A DNA stretch of 32,802 nucleotides from UBA6136 sp046305255 (lineage in GTDB: Bacteria > Pseudomonadota > Gammaproteobacteria > Methylococcales > Methylococcaceae). Shown here in pieces: positions 1 to 8,074 of the stretch. A program made the translations under genes and the position numbers. The notes beneath the pieces are model-generated. The model searched no databases. It saw only the letters and a list, made by a program, of their open reading frames with translations, and had not been told where the DNA came from. Numbering within the stretch: the stretch's first letter is position 1; every line of letters starts with the position of its first letter. The stretch lies in assembly GCA_046305255.1 (NCBI GenBank), contig JBKCCF010000021.1, positions 1-32,802 of the forward strand, in the 5' to 3' direction.

Positions 1-591
1 ATTTTATGGTCAGCAGAATTTCTGGCAGGCGAGTCCGGCGGAGCGCGAAAAATCATGCGCCGGATTGGTGTGCTGTTCCAGAGCGGAGCGTTGTTAAGCT
101 CAATGACCCTGGCGGAAAATATCGCCTTGCCTCTGGCTGAATTTACCACGCTGTCCTCGCGCCAGATCAGCAAAATTGCCTCCTACAAGCTGGCGCTGGT
201 CGGGCTTGCGGGGTTTGAGGATTATTACCCCGCAGAGATCAGCGGCGGGATGCAGAAGCGGGCGGGGCTGGCACGCGCGATGGCGATGGATCCTGAGATC
301 CTCTATTTTGATGAGCCTTCGGCCGGTCTTGATCCGATCAGCGCTAAACTGCTGGATGATCTGATTCAGAGTCTTCGTGACAGCCTCGGCGCGACCATTG
401 TCGTGGTGACCCATGAATTGCCCAGCATTTTTGCTATCGGCACCAACTCGATTTTTCTCGATCCCGAGAGTCGAACAGCGATCGCCGGTGGTCCGCCCAG
501 GCAACTGTTGGCTGAGTCGAAGGATCCGAAAGTGATCCGGTTTTTGACCCGGGATTCCCAGAGCGGCAAAGCCCAAGGAGCATGTCTATGA
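1..591 (+). CDS. mlaF: MlaF-like ABC transporter ATP-binding protein (5' end outside window)
   Basis: This is the ATPase subunit of a Mla-type ABC transporter that moves phospholipids between the inner and outer membranes. The frame is open from base 1, so the gene begins outside the window. The first internal ATG (55) is not a credible start, because the coding sense continues upstream and the Walker A region is missing. The visible 196 residues show the ABC signature ISGGMQKRAGLARA (frame residues about 80-93), Walker B with catalytic Glu (ILYFDEPSAGLDP), and the switch His in VVTHEL. The stop at 589-591 overlaps the start of the downstream MCE gene, so the two are translationally coupled. 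A permease (MlaE) is expected upstream, but it is not visible. The family assignment is firm. Whether this is the true Mla system or a paralogous Mce/Pqi-like system is less certain. Confidence 0.9.
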   Translation: MLWSAEFLAGESGGARKIMRRIGVLFQSGALLSSMTLAENIALPLAEFTTLSSRQISKIASYKLALVGLAGFEDYYPAEISGGMQKRAGLARAMAMDPEILYFDEPSAGLDPISAKLLDDLIQSLRDSLGATIVVVTHELPSIFAIGTNSIFLDPESRTAIAGGPPRQLLAESKDPKVIRFLTRDSQSGKAQGACL

Positions 592-1607
592 GCAAACCTG
601 TGAATCCCATGGCCATAGGCAGTTTTGTCGTTGGCGGAATTGTCCTCCTGATAACGGCTTTGCTGGTTTTTGGTGGCGGCCAGTTTTTCAAGCCCAGGAT
701 TCATTGGGTGGTGTATTTCAATACGTCGCTGAACGGTCTTAATGTTGGGGCGCCGGTCAAGGTGCAGGGCGTTCAGGTCGGTATCGTCAAGGAAATCAAG
801 CTGCAGTTTGATGGCAAAAGTCAACGGCTGTGGAAGCCGGTAGTGCTGGAAATCGAGCCTTGGCGACTGGCTAAACTGGACGGTGAGCCCGTGTCTATCC
901 CTATGAGTACTGGCCGCCATGAGGAGGTTAGGCGGCTGATTGAAACGGGGCTCAAGGCCCGGCTTGAGGTGCAGAGCATTCTTACCGGATTGCTCTACGT
1001 CGATCTCGATTTTCGCCCCGACCAACAGCAGCGACTGACGGGGCTTAACTTCGAGGGTCTGCCTGAAGTGCCATCGGTACCGCCCACCGTGGACGAAGTG
1101 ATGAGCACCATGGAAGATGTGGTGAAGAAAATCCGTAACATGCCACTGGATGCCATGGTCAATGATATTGCAGCGACGCTGGCAGATATCCGGAGATTGG
1201 TTGGATCTGATGAAACCCGTCAATCACAGGCAGCGTTGACCAGGGCCCTGGTGGACGCACAGGTGATTCTGGCCGAGCTGGAAAAGCAGTTGCCTTCCCT
1301 GATGAAAACCATGGATCAGACCTCCCGCGATATTGGCGTGACGGCCCGGGAGACTTCGGGGCTGGTACATGAACTTAGGGGCCAGACCGGGCCGGTCATG
1401 AAGGCGGCTGAGCAGATGATGCTGCAGGCGAGTACCGCGTTGGACTCGGCCAAAGGAGCTGCCAGCAACATTGCCGACGCTACCAGCAGTGATTCCGGCC
1501 TGCAGGAGGCTGTGGTCGAGTTGCGCACCGCGGCTCAATCGATTCGGAATTTGACGGATTACCTGGAGCGCCATCCCGACGCGGTGCTGTTCGGCAAGCC
1601 CGATTAG
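588..1607 (+). CDS. MCE (MlaD-like) family lipid-transport protein
   Basis: This is a membrane-anchored periplasmic MCE-domain protein, the substrate-binding partner of the adjacent ATPase. I place the start at ATG 588, not 582: AAGGAG at 575-580 lies 7 nt from 588 but only 1 nt from 582, and 588 forms an ATGA overlap with the preceding stop. The 339-aa product has one N-terminal membrane helix (about residues 9-32, rich in I/L/V/G). A single MCE domain follows from about residue 39, with the typical segment LNVGAPVKVQGVQVGIV. A long helical C-terminal part (about 190-320) is rich in A/Q/E/T and is probably coiled. At 339 aa it is longer than E. coli MlaD (183 aa). Together with the PqiC-like lipoprotein downstream, this resembles extended MCE systems in which the helical tail helps bridge the periplasm. 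That bridging role is inferred. Confidence 0.88.
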   Translation: MSKPVNPMAIGSFVVGGIVLLITALLVFGGGQFFKPRIHWVVYFNTSLNGLNVGAPVKVQGVQVGIVKEIKLQFDGKSQRLWKPVVLEIEPWRLAKLDGEPVSIPMSTGRHEEVRRLIETGLKARLEVQSILTGLLYVDLDFRPDQQQRLTGLNFEGLPEVPSVPPTVDEVMSTMEDVVKKIRNMPLDAMVNDIAATLADIRRLVGSDETRQSQAALTRALVDAQVILAELEKQLPSLMKTMDQTSRDIGVTARETSGLVHELRGQTGPVMKAAEQMMLQASTALDSAKGAASNIADATSSDSGLQEAVVELRTAAQSIRNLTDYLERHPDAVLFGKPD

Positions 1608-1688
1608 GCGTTGATGTCGGCGTGATATTCTTGTCAACGTGGTCGGGAACGGCAGATCGTTCGGCTGTATGGGCTAACCCTCGGAAAC

Positions 1689-2318
1689 ATGATGAGACTT
1701 TTTAATATGCTGCAATGCCCGGTCATGAGGCTGAGTTTGATGGGGCTGATGTTCCCGCTGCTGTTGAGCGGTTGCTTCAGGGCCAGTAAGTCGGATCAGT
1801 TTTACATGCTGCAGGCACTCGATGCCGCTGGCCCGGTTACGCCTGCCGCTGATGGGCCCCTGGTCGGGCTTGGGCCGATCAAGGTGCCGGCCTACCTTGA
1901 TCGGCCCCAGATTGTGACGGCGCTATCCGGGCAGGAATATCGGCTGGCGGATGAGCATCGCTGGGCCGAGCGACTGGATGTGAACATCGCGCGGGTGTCG
2001 GCTCAGAACCTGTCGAGCCTGATTCCTACTGATCGTGTTCTGCTGCAGCCCTGGCCGCGTGAGCCCCGGCCGGATGTGCAGGTGGCCATTAACATTCAGG
2101 CGCTGCATGTTGACCCTCTGGGTCAGGTCGTGATGGACGCCTGGTGGGGTCTGCGTTACGGCAAGGATTTCGGTCAGGGCCTCAATCGCAGGTTCGCCTG
2201 CCGCCAGCCCGCATCGGCCAGCGATTATGCGCTGATGGTGGCGGTGGAGAGTCAATGTCTGTCGCGTCTGAATCGGGATATTGCTGCGGCGGTCAGAGGT
2301 TTGCCACTCACTCGCTGA
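1689..2318 (+). CDS. PqiC/YmbA-like ABC-type transport auxiliary lipoprotein
   Basis: This is a probable outer-membrane lipoprotein of the ABC-type transport auxiliary (DUF330/PqiC) family, which accompanies MCE transporters. The 209-residue product begins with a lipoprotein signal ending in the lipobox LLSGC, with Cys at residue 29. The following part (SDQFYMLQAL, then LVGLGPIKVPAYLDRPQIVT) matches the usual PqiC pattern of a short strand followed by a 'YLDRPQIV' segment. ATG 1689 and 1692 are adjacent. ATG 1725 would give a shorter, more typical 17-residue signal but has no better ribosome site, so the start is uncertain. The gene lies 81 bp after the MCE gene on the same strand and is likely the last intact member of the operon. 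Confidence 0.82.
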   Translation: MMRLFNMLQCPVMRLSLMGLMFPLLLSGCFRASKSDQFYMLQALDAAGPVTPAADGPLVGLGPIKVPAYLDRPQIVTALSGQEYRLADEHRWAERLDVNIARVSAQNLSSLIPTDRVLLQPWPREPRPDVQVAINIQALHVDPLGQVVMDAWWGLRYGKDFGQGLNRRFACRQPASASDYALMVAVESQCLSRLNRDIAAAVRGLPLTR

Positions 2319-2352
2319 TGACCACCTGCTGCCAGCCTGGACGAGGGTGGTC

Positions 2353-2936
2353 ATGGTGCCACTGTGGCGCAGGCGGGTTGCATGGACAGGACTCATGGTG
2401 ACGCTGCTTACATTTCTCCCCGCTGTTTTGGCGCTTCAGGTCGCGACAGTTGCGCTTCTCTACGCGGTCACGGGGATGGCGCCCAATGCGGCCACGGATT
2501 GTCATTGGCGGTAGCGGGCGGGGTTTTCGGGCGCTTTGCGGCTTTCTGGTTTGCCGCCATCGCCGACCACATAGGCAAAGACGCCGTGACTAAACTCCAA
2601 CTCCGCTTCGTTCGCGATCGTGAAAATCTGGTGGTTACCGCCGAGGTGGGTAAGCGGGTAGCTCTGGATCAGAGTCACCCGCCTATTAGTCGTGAGATCG
2701 CCTGCGCCAACTCCCGGGCCAATCCTCGTTTGGGGTATGGCCGGACTGGCCTCTTGGCTGTGGGCGGCCTTTTGGTGGCGGTCGAGTTTATGACGCTGGG
2801 TCTGCTGCTGATGACTACGGCCGACGGTGCACTCGGCGGCTCTATCGTGCGGGTGAGACAGGAGGCGCGATGGGTGCGAAAGGATCGCCCGGTCATGACC
2901 CCGGTGAAGCGGGTTAGTTCGGCGCTGGCACGTTAG
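2353..2936 (+). pseudogene. Small membrane protein gene interrupted by one frameshift (unknown function)
   Basis: No family is recognised. From ATG 2353 (GAGGG at 2343-2347, spacing 5) one frame encodes a basic N-terminus and a hydrophobic helix (LMVTLLTFLPAVLALQVATV), then ends at a TAG just after 2511. The -1 frame takes over near 2490 and continues with good codon composition to TAG at 2934-2936. It contains a second hydrophobic stretch (LAVAGGVFGRFAAFWFAAIA), a soluble part and a third hydrophobic segment (LLAVGGLLVAVEFMTLGLLL). Neither frame alone looks like a whole protein. Joined, they give about 195 residues with three membrane segments. No slippery heptamer is visible at the junction. 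A one-base deletion in the genome or a sequencing error is therefore likelier than programmed frameshifting. Confidence 0.5.
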
Positions 2937-3081
2937 GTGCTGCGACGGGTTCGGGCAGAGTGGTACCATTCGTGTACCGTCGGTAAACCTGCGATCAGCC
3001 TTTTGGAGGCGATGCGCTGCAGACACCGGGGCGGCGGGTAGCCGACTTCCCATATCCTGTCAGGTCACTGATTTCAATACC

Positions 3082-5193
3082 ATGAAAATAGCCGAACGCG
3101 CACTGGAATTGCTGTCCTCAATCAAATCGGAGTTTTCCTGCTCACCCGGATCTCCGTTGCCGCATGGCGTCCATTTGCAGGGAGATGGCGTCAATTTTGC
3201 GATTTTCAGTCGCCATGCCACCCGTGTCTGGTTGCTGCTGTTTAAGGACATCGCAGCGACTGCGCCCAGCCAGACGATTGAGCTTGACCCGGATCGTAAT
3301 AAAACCGGTGACATGTGGCATATCCGGGTACAGGGTGCCGGACGGGGTTTAGCCTACGCCTTTCGGGTCGATGGTCCACACGAGCCTGAACAGGGGCATC
3401 GCTTTGATGCGACCAAGGTGTTGATTGATCCCTACGCGACAGCAGTGACCAGCCCTGATCGGCTGGATTTCGGCCAACTCTGTGCGGCGGGCGGTAAGGC
3501 TGGCAGCGGTCAGGCCCTGGTCAAGTGCCTCGTGACCGAAAATGGCTTCGATTGGGAGGACGACCGCCCGCTTTACCATCGCTGGTCTGACCTTGTGATC
3601 TATGAAACCCATGTTCGGGGGCTGACCATACACCCCTCGGCAAGGGCCAAATCACCTGGCACTTTTCTTGGGGTGATCGACAAAATTCCCTATCTCAAGG
3701 AGTTAGGGATAAACGCGATTGAGTTCATGCCCCTACAGGAATTCAATCCTCGCGAAGTCACGATGCGGAATCCCGCAACTGGTGAACGCTTAAGTAATTA
3801 CTGGGGTTACAACACCATCGCCTTTTTCGCGCCGTATGAAGGTTACGGTACCCGCCTCTATCCCGGTTGTCAGGTCGATGAATTCAAGACCATGGTCAAG
3901 GCCTTGCACAAGGCCGGGATTGAGGTGCTGCTGGATGTCGTGTTCAATCACACGGCGGAAGGCGACGAAACCGGACCGACCTTGAATTTCCGTGGCCTTG
4001 ATAACAGCATCTTCTACATCCTTGAAGAGGATCGCCAACGCTACAAAAACTACTCGGGCTGTGGCAATACCATGAATTGCAACCATCCGGTGGTTCGCAA
4101 CTACATCCTTGACTGCCTGCGTTACTGGGTGGTGGAGATGCATGTGGATGGTTTCCGCTTCGATCTTGCGTCCATACTCGGGCGGGACCGTAACGGTAAT
4201 CTGGTGGCTAATCCACCCTTGCTGGAGCAGATCGCCGAGGATCCGATCCTGCGGGGCGTCAAGTTGATCGCTGAAGCCTGGGATGCTGGCGGGGCTTATC
4301 TGGTTGGGCGTTTCCCCGGCGAACGCTGGTCGGAGTGGAATGGTCTCTATCGGGATGATACCCGCCGCTACTGGCGCGGCGATGCTGGAATGGCCGGCGC
4401 CTTTGCCAGCCGGCTTTGTGGCAGTGCCGATATTTATCAGCACAGTGGCAAGGCGCCCGTGCACAGCATCAATTTTGTCACCTGTCATGACGGTTTCACT
4501 CTGAACGATCTCGTCAGCTACGAGCGAAAGCATAATCTGTCGAATGGGGAGGATAACCGCGACGGTTGCGGTGAAAGCTTCAGCGCCAATTATGGCTGCG
4601 AGGGTGCTACCGATGATCCTGCCATCAGACAGTTGCGGTTGCGGCAAATGAAGAACTTTATGGCGACGCTATTCCTGTCGCGCGGTGTGCCGATGATGTT
4701 GGGCGGGGACGAATTCTGCCGGACCCAGCACGGTAATAATAATGCCTACTGCCAGGACAATGAGTTGTCCTGGTTCGATTGGGGACAGGCGGACAAGAAT
4801 CAGGAGTTCTTCGTCTTTGTTAAGGGCCTGATCGCCTTGCGGCGACGCTATCCTGTGCTCTCCAGCGAGCGATTCTACCGGCCGGAGGAGATCAGCTGGT
4901 TCAACGCGGGGGGAGGGCGGCCGGATTGGCATAGCGACAGCGCTATAGGCTGTCATATTCATGCCGACGATAGCACTCAGTCGCTGTGTCTTATCGCTAA
5001 TCCGATGAGTCAGGCCATCAGTTTTGTTTTGCCGGCGCTTGCCAAAAATCAGGTTTGGGTCAGGGTCATGGATACTGGCGCAGCGGCGCCGATGGATCTC
5101 TGTTCGCCGGGGCAGGGCGTTAGGGTATCGCGTGAAAGCGCCTTGAGAGTACGAGACCATAGCCTGATATTGTTGGTGGCCGACTATTCCTGA
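3082..5193 (+). CDS. glgX: Glycogen debranching enzyme GlgX (isoamylase type)
   Basis: This cytoplasmic GH13 enzyme hydrolyses alpha-1,6 branches of phosphorylase-trimmed glycogen. The 703-aa product has the N-terminal isoamylase (CBM48-like) domain in roughly the first 150 residues, beginning at PLPHGVHLQGDGVNFAIFS. The catalytic barrel follows with all four GH13 regions: DVVFNHTAEG (I); GFRFDLASIL (II, nucleophile Asp361); LIAEAWDAGG (III, acid Glu398); and VTCHDGFTLNDLVSY (IV, Asp470). The conserved GDEF-x-RTQ-x-GNNNAYCQD segment lies near residues 550-565. E. coli GlgX is 657 aa, so the length is normal. ATG 3082 has only a weak ribosome site upstream, and no better in-frame start was seen. 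No other glg gene is nearby. The GH94-like phosphorylase at the right end is a second glucan gene but is not linked. Confidence 0.96.
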   Translation: MKIAERALELLSSIKSEFSCSPGSPLPHGVHLQGDGVNFAIFSRHATRVWLLLFKDIAATAPSQTIELDPDRNKTGDMWHIRVQGAGRGLAYAFRVDGPHEPEQGHRFDATKVLIDPYATAVTSPDRLDFGQLCAAGGKAGSGQALVKCLVTENGFDWEDDRPLYHRWSDLVIYETHVRGLTIHPSARAKSPGTFLGVIDKIPYLKELGINAIEFMPLQEFNPREVTMRNPATGERLSNYWGYNTIAFFAPYEGYGTRLYPGCQVDEFKTMVKALHKAGIEVLLDVVFNHTAEGDETGPTLNFRGLDNSIFYILEEDRQRYKNYSGCGNTMNCNHPVVRNYILDCLRYWVVEMHVDGFRFDLASILGRDRNGNLVANPPLLEQIAEDPILRGVKLIAEAWDAGGAYLVGRFPGERWSEWNGLYRDDTRRYWRGDAGMAGAFASRLCGSADIYQHSGKAPVHSINFVTCHDGFTLNDLVSYERKHNLSNGEDNRDGCGESFSANYGCEGATDDPAIRQLRLRQMKNFMATLFLSRGVPMMLGGDEFCRTQHGNNNAYCQDNELSWFDWGQADKNQEFFVFVKGLIALRRRYPVLSSERFYRPEEISWFNAGGGRPDWHSDSAIGCHIHADDSTQSLCLIANPMSQAISFVLPALAKNQVWVRVMDTGAAAPMDLCSPGQGVRVSRESALRVRDHSLILLVADYS

Positions 5194-5267
5194 AAGGATT
5201 CCGTTTCCATCCGGATCATGACCGACCCGGACGGCTATCCTCTGACGCTCTCTAATGTCATTGCCGA

Positions 5268-6080
5268 TCAGGGCGACACCGGCTGGGTTGCCGAGTAGTG
5301 GTTGCCAAGATTGTCCTTGGTCTCAACCTTCAATTCTCCCGCCTTGTCCGGGACAAAATAGAATCGGAAATTTGGATCGGCGCTAATGGCAATGTCGGTT
5401 TTGGCGTTCATGATGGGCCTGCCGTTAAAGCTGACGTTCACCTCATCAACATAGTGGGCTGGCTTGACCATACGGCTGATCTGATCCATCTGCATGCCGG
5501 TTATGTTGGGGTGACTGATCAGCAACTGCACCGGATTGGGTTGCGAGGGCGTTACCTTATCGCCATCAAGCCGGAACTTCATTTTGCCGAGTCTTGCCAT
5601 GGCCGCTTCCAGATCGGTACCGATTGGGGCGGAGCAGCCGCCGCTAGCCTTGACGAAAGCTTTGGCCATGTGAAGTTTGCCGTCGTTGGTCTCTGCTATG
5701 GCACGCACGTGGGTGTAGGCGTTGAACCGCATGCGGGTCGCAATGTCCGCTTTGCCACTGTCTGGGGTGAAGTTGAAGGCAGCGGAGAACGGCACTGGGT
5801 TGTTGTCGATCACAACGGTGATGGTTTTGATGAAGTGATCTGCTGTCTGGGGAATCTTGCTGGTGACCTGAATCGGGACCAGTCCGGGGTCTTCCGCCCG
5901 ATAAGGGGCTGTGATCTCCACGATGGTATCCTCGGCGATGGGGCGGTCGGCAAAAAACTTCTGTTTGAGGACAGTGTTCCAGGCCGTTTCATCTTCGCCC
6001 TCAGCATAGGCTGGGCCAAATATCAGGCCTGGACCTGATAGGGCGGCGAATAGTACGAGACAGGGTGCTTTTATTTTCAT
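5268..6080 (-). CDS. Quinoprotein dehydrogenase-associated SoxYZ-like carrier protein
   Basis: This is a secreted fusion resembling SoxY plus SoxZ, a type that recurs beside PQQ-dependent alcohol dehydrogenases and whose exact role is unknown. I place the start at ATG 6080 rather than 6143: AGGAG lies about 10 nt upstream, and the 270-aa product then opens with a signal peptide (MKIKAPCLVLFAALSG, cleavage probably after AYA near residue 26). The SoxY-like half ends at SGGC (Cys149), equivalent to the swinging-arm Cys of SoxY. The SoxZ-like half follows (ISHPNITGMQMD, then AISADPNFRFYFVPDKAG). It lies 22 bp downstream of the zinc metallohydrolase gene on the same strand, so the two are probably one operon. 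With xoxF 2 kb away, a role in PQQ-enzyme maturation or electron relay is inferred, not shown. Confidence 0.88.
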   Translation of the reverse strand: MKIKAPCLVLFAALSGPGLIFGPAYAEGEDETAWNTVLKQKFFADRPIAEDTIVEITAPYRAEDPGLVPIQVTSKIPQTADHFIKTITVVIDNNPVPFSAAFNFTPDSGKADIATRMRFNAYTHVRAIAETNDGKLHMAKAFVKASGGCSAPIGTDLEAAMARLGKMKFRLDGDKVTPSQPNPVQLLISHPNITGMQMDQISRMVKPAHYVDEVNVSFNGRPIMNAKTDIAISADPNFRFYFVPDKAGELKVETKDNLGNHYSATQPVSP

Positions 6081-6102
6081 GGGTGAGGTTCTCCTGTAGC
6101 GG

Positions 6103-7041
6103 TCAGTCATTTTCCCATTCCAGTTCGGCAAATGCCGTGGCAATGTTGCGTTTGTGGAAGTGATCGAACAGTTGCCATTCGTTGCGGGCAGAAGTGCCGA
6201 TTTCGCTCATGGCTTGCTCCATGCTTTTGCCGGCCTTGATGGCGGCGCGTATCTCCGCCTGCAGCATTTTCAGATAGCGTTCTTCGCCGATCAACGACAG
6301 GGGCCAGGCTGCCCGAACGGGACCGTGACCCGGCACGACCCGTTGAGCCGGCAGGCCTCTAAGCTTTTCTATTTCTTTGAGCCAGCCCGTAAGGCTGCCG
6401 TCCACTACCGGAATATGGCCCATGAACAGCAGGTCGGCAAGCCAGAGCGTACCTGTTTTGGCATCAAAAACACTAAGGTCATTGTCGGTGTGAGCGGTTG
6501 GGTGAGCCGTTAGTACGAGTGTACGACCACCGAGATCCAAGTGTTCAACACCTGTCACCGGGTGATCCGGTGGGATGAAATGATCGTTCGTGAGGGTCAG
6601 ACCGAGCTCCCGATGGGCCAGCGTACTGTAAAAAGAGGCTCGCAGCGCCATTGCCTGTGCCAGTTTATGATGGCCGATAAAACTGACGCCGCCCTGCTTG
6701 AACGCCTGGTTGCCATAGATGTGGTCAGGGTGAACGTGCGTGTTGATTACATAGCAGATGGGGGATCGCGTGATTGTCTGTACTGCCTTTTTAAGCGCCA
6801 ACCCCTGCTCAGGGCTGCCCCCGCTGTCGATCACCGCTACGCAGCGATCGCCCGCGATAAAGCCGATATTGGCTATCTCGCCATGGTTGTGGCTGTCCGG
6901 CCACTCATGCTTGCCTTGGTGAACGTAAACGCCACTAGCCACTTCCACCAGTGCAAGTTCCTCACCGATCGCCGCAGAGGCCATGACTAGGTATAGAACC
7001 AGAATGTGGAGCAATGGATAGTATCGCTTTTGTGTCTGCAT
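6103..7041 (-). CDS. Quinoprotein relay system zinc metallohydrolase (MBL fold)
   Basis: This is a secreted metallo-beta-lactamase-fold hydrolase of the group that co-occurs with SoxYZ-like carriers and PQQ dehydrogenases; its substrate is unknown. I place the start at ATG 7041, because the following residues form a signal peptide (MQTQKRYYPLLHILVLYLVM, cleavage near residue 26). The longer in-frame start at 7167 would add 42 unlikely residues before it. The 312-aa protein carries the metal-binding motif THVHPDH (His102, His104, Asp106, His107). It also has a later ligand His in LTAHPTAHTDND, the ADLLFMGHIP segment and the final VVPGHGP. It is the first gene of a two-gene minus-strand operon with the SoxYZ-like carrier. 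Glyoxalase II-like activity is an alternative, but the signal peptide and context favour the quinoprotein group. Confidence 0.87.
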   Translation of the reverse strand: MQTQKRYYPLLHILVLYLVMASAAIGEELALVEVASGVYVHQGKHEWPDSHNHGEIANIGFIAGDRCVAVIDSGGSPEQGLALKKAVQTITRSPICYVINTHVHPDHIYGNQAFKQGGVSFIGHHKLAQAMALRASFYSTLAHRELGLTLTNDHFIPPDHPVTGVEHLDLGGRTLVLTAHPTAHTDNDLSVFDAKTGTLWLADLLFMGHIPVVDGSLTGWLKEIEKLRGLPAQRVVPGHGPVRAAWPLSLIGEERYLKMLQAEIRAAIKAGKSMEQAMSEIGTSARNEWQLFDHFHKRNIATAFAELEWEND

Positions 7042-7387
7042 GGACGGTTCTCGCTGGACGTTCAGGTTGATGATTGTGGGGGGAGGCAGTGGGTATCCGA
7101 TGTCATGAATGATGTTATCTCCCCAGATATTTAGCATGTCATCGCCGTTTTTACACGGGTGAAGCAATAGCCCTCCAATTTCTGGATATTCACTTTAAAA
7201 ACATGACGCAGAGTCACTCGCACCTCTCCTGCCGGGTCGGGCGTTTGGAGTATTCCGTTCGTGCTGAGGTTGATCATCCGAATTCATGGTGTCCTGGATG
7301 CTGGGAGGGGAGGTGAAACCGAGCCGTATGTGCTTCATTGAGCGTCGCCCTTCAGTCTCCTCAAGTAGCGGTCAGATTGAAACGCTC

Positions 7388-7412
7388 AAAAAACCACCAG
7401 CTTTACTGGCGG
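7388..7412 (-). terminator. Rho-independent terminator on the minus strand, no gene upstream
   Basis: On the minus strand a 7-bp stem (CCGCCAG/CTGGTGG, one G-U pair, loop TAAAG) is followed directly by six T. This is the form of an intrinsic terminator. No recognised minus-strand gene ends here; the nearest minus-strand start is 0.3 kb further downstream. It therefore would end an unannotated minus-strand transcript. Confidence 0.6.
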
Positions 7413-7416
7413 GCCT

Positions 7417-7470
7417 AAAAACCGCCGGAGCCTGCCGTATGAGGCGGCAGCCAGTGGAACTCACCCACTG
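7417..7470 (-). repeat. Cluster of hairpins with a T5 tract, minus strand
   Basis: Minus-strand reading gives CAGTGG/CCACTG (7452-7457 with 7465-7470, 7-nt loop). Next come two mutually exclusive stems: CTGCCG/CGGCAG (7432-7437 with 7445-7450) and CCGCC/GGCGG (7422-7426 with 7443-7447). The latter is followed by five T. With the terminator at 7388-7412 and a further perfect hairpin at 7545-7560 (CTTTCG, 4-nt loop, CGAAAG) this makes a compact structured element. It may be a non-coding RNA 3' end or the remnant of a mobile element. Confidence 0.5.
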
Positions 7471-8061
7471 TGTCGAACCGCAGCAGGCCCAGAGTTGTTA
7501 TTTCGATCATGAGCCTCTCGCTGAATCAGTCGCCCTAAACCGCTCTTTCGCCCTCGAAAGACCCTTAAAGAAAATCCCCGGTTGTCTCTGGTCAGGGTGT
7601 CGGCAGCGCTGTCGCGGGAAATATGCTCAGCCTTGTTGGGAGGATCGCTAAGGGCCAGAGGTTTAAAGTCGCTTTGCGGTTTGGTCTGGTTTCTGTTTTT
7701 TTTAAATAAATCAATTTGTTGTGTTATTGTCGCTGTCCTGAGTCCGGTTGGGTGTCAAGAGCTTTTCATCTGAGCCGCGAGAGAACCTCCCAAATGTTTG
7801 ACAGTCCAATGCAGGCGAGACGTTACAGCCACAGCAAGCAACAACCACTCTCGCAAGTCAAGCCTTAACAGTTGTTTCCATACTGTAAATGTATCGTTGA
7901 CTTTTAAGGTGAAATCCTTCAATTTACGCACGCAGACGAGTGGGCCCAAGGTCTTGGTGCATAGTGAATGTGTTCCTGTCCGGTGGACCCAGACCTTCGT
8001 CAAATGATTTTAGGGTACCTTGTCAGTAACAAATCAAAGTTGTCTGTAGCAACAGATTTCG

Positions 8062-8067
8062 AGGAGG
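8062..8067 (+). promoter_or_regulatory. Strong ribosome binding site of xoxF
   Basis: A full AGGAGG lies 7 nt before ATG 8075. It is the strongest Shine-Dalgarno sequence noted in the window, which fits a highly translated gene. Confidence 0.85.
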
Positions 8068-8074
8068 AAAGAAA

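Larger units (their letters stand above)
7042..8074. other. 1.03-kb gene-free region between the metallohydrolase and xoxF
   Basis: No convincing coding sequence is present on either strand. The region is bounded by two divergent starts, so it must hold promoters for the metallohydrolase operon (minus) and for xoxF (plus). Two TTGAC-type -35 candidates precede xoxF (TTGACA at 7798-7803, TTGACT at 7897-7902), but neither has a convincing -10, so no promoter is called. An A/T-rich tract with eight consecutive T lies near 7695-7705. At 7388-7560 the minus strand can form at least four hairpins, two followed by U-tracts; these are listed separately. A plus-strand open frame at 7286-7651 crosses these hairpins and has an untypical residue mix rich in C/R/Q. 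Confidence 0.7.

Noticed and set aside
366..1223. Long open frames on the strand opposite the MCE and ATPase genes.
   Set aside because: They are antisense shadows of well-recognised genes with H/R/Q-rich composition, as are the similar antisense frames over glgX, lysS, sufB, xfp and the GH94-like gene.
2364..2936. A continuous 190-codon plus-strand reading frame.
   Set aside because: Its first 45 or so codons (rich in C/H/G/R) do not look like protein, whereas the overlapping frame from 2353 does; only the part after about 2490 is kept as coding.
5218..5298. A 26-codon plus-strand frame (MTDPDGYPLTLSNVI...) just after glgX.
   Set aside because: Very short, overlaps the end of the SoxYZ-like gene and has no ribosome site; probably chance.
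7286..7651. A 121-codon plus-strand frame upstream of xoxF.
   Set aside because: It crosses several strong hairpins of the other strand, has no usable ribosome site, and has an untypical C/R/Q-rich composition.
7798..7903. Two TTGAC(A/T) strings that could be -35 boxes of xoxF.
   Set aside because: No adequate -10 lies 16-19 bp downstream of either, so no xoxF promoter is called.
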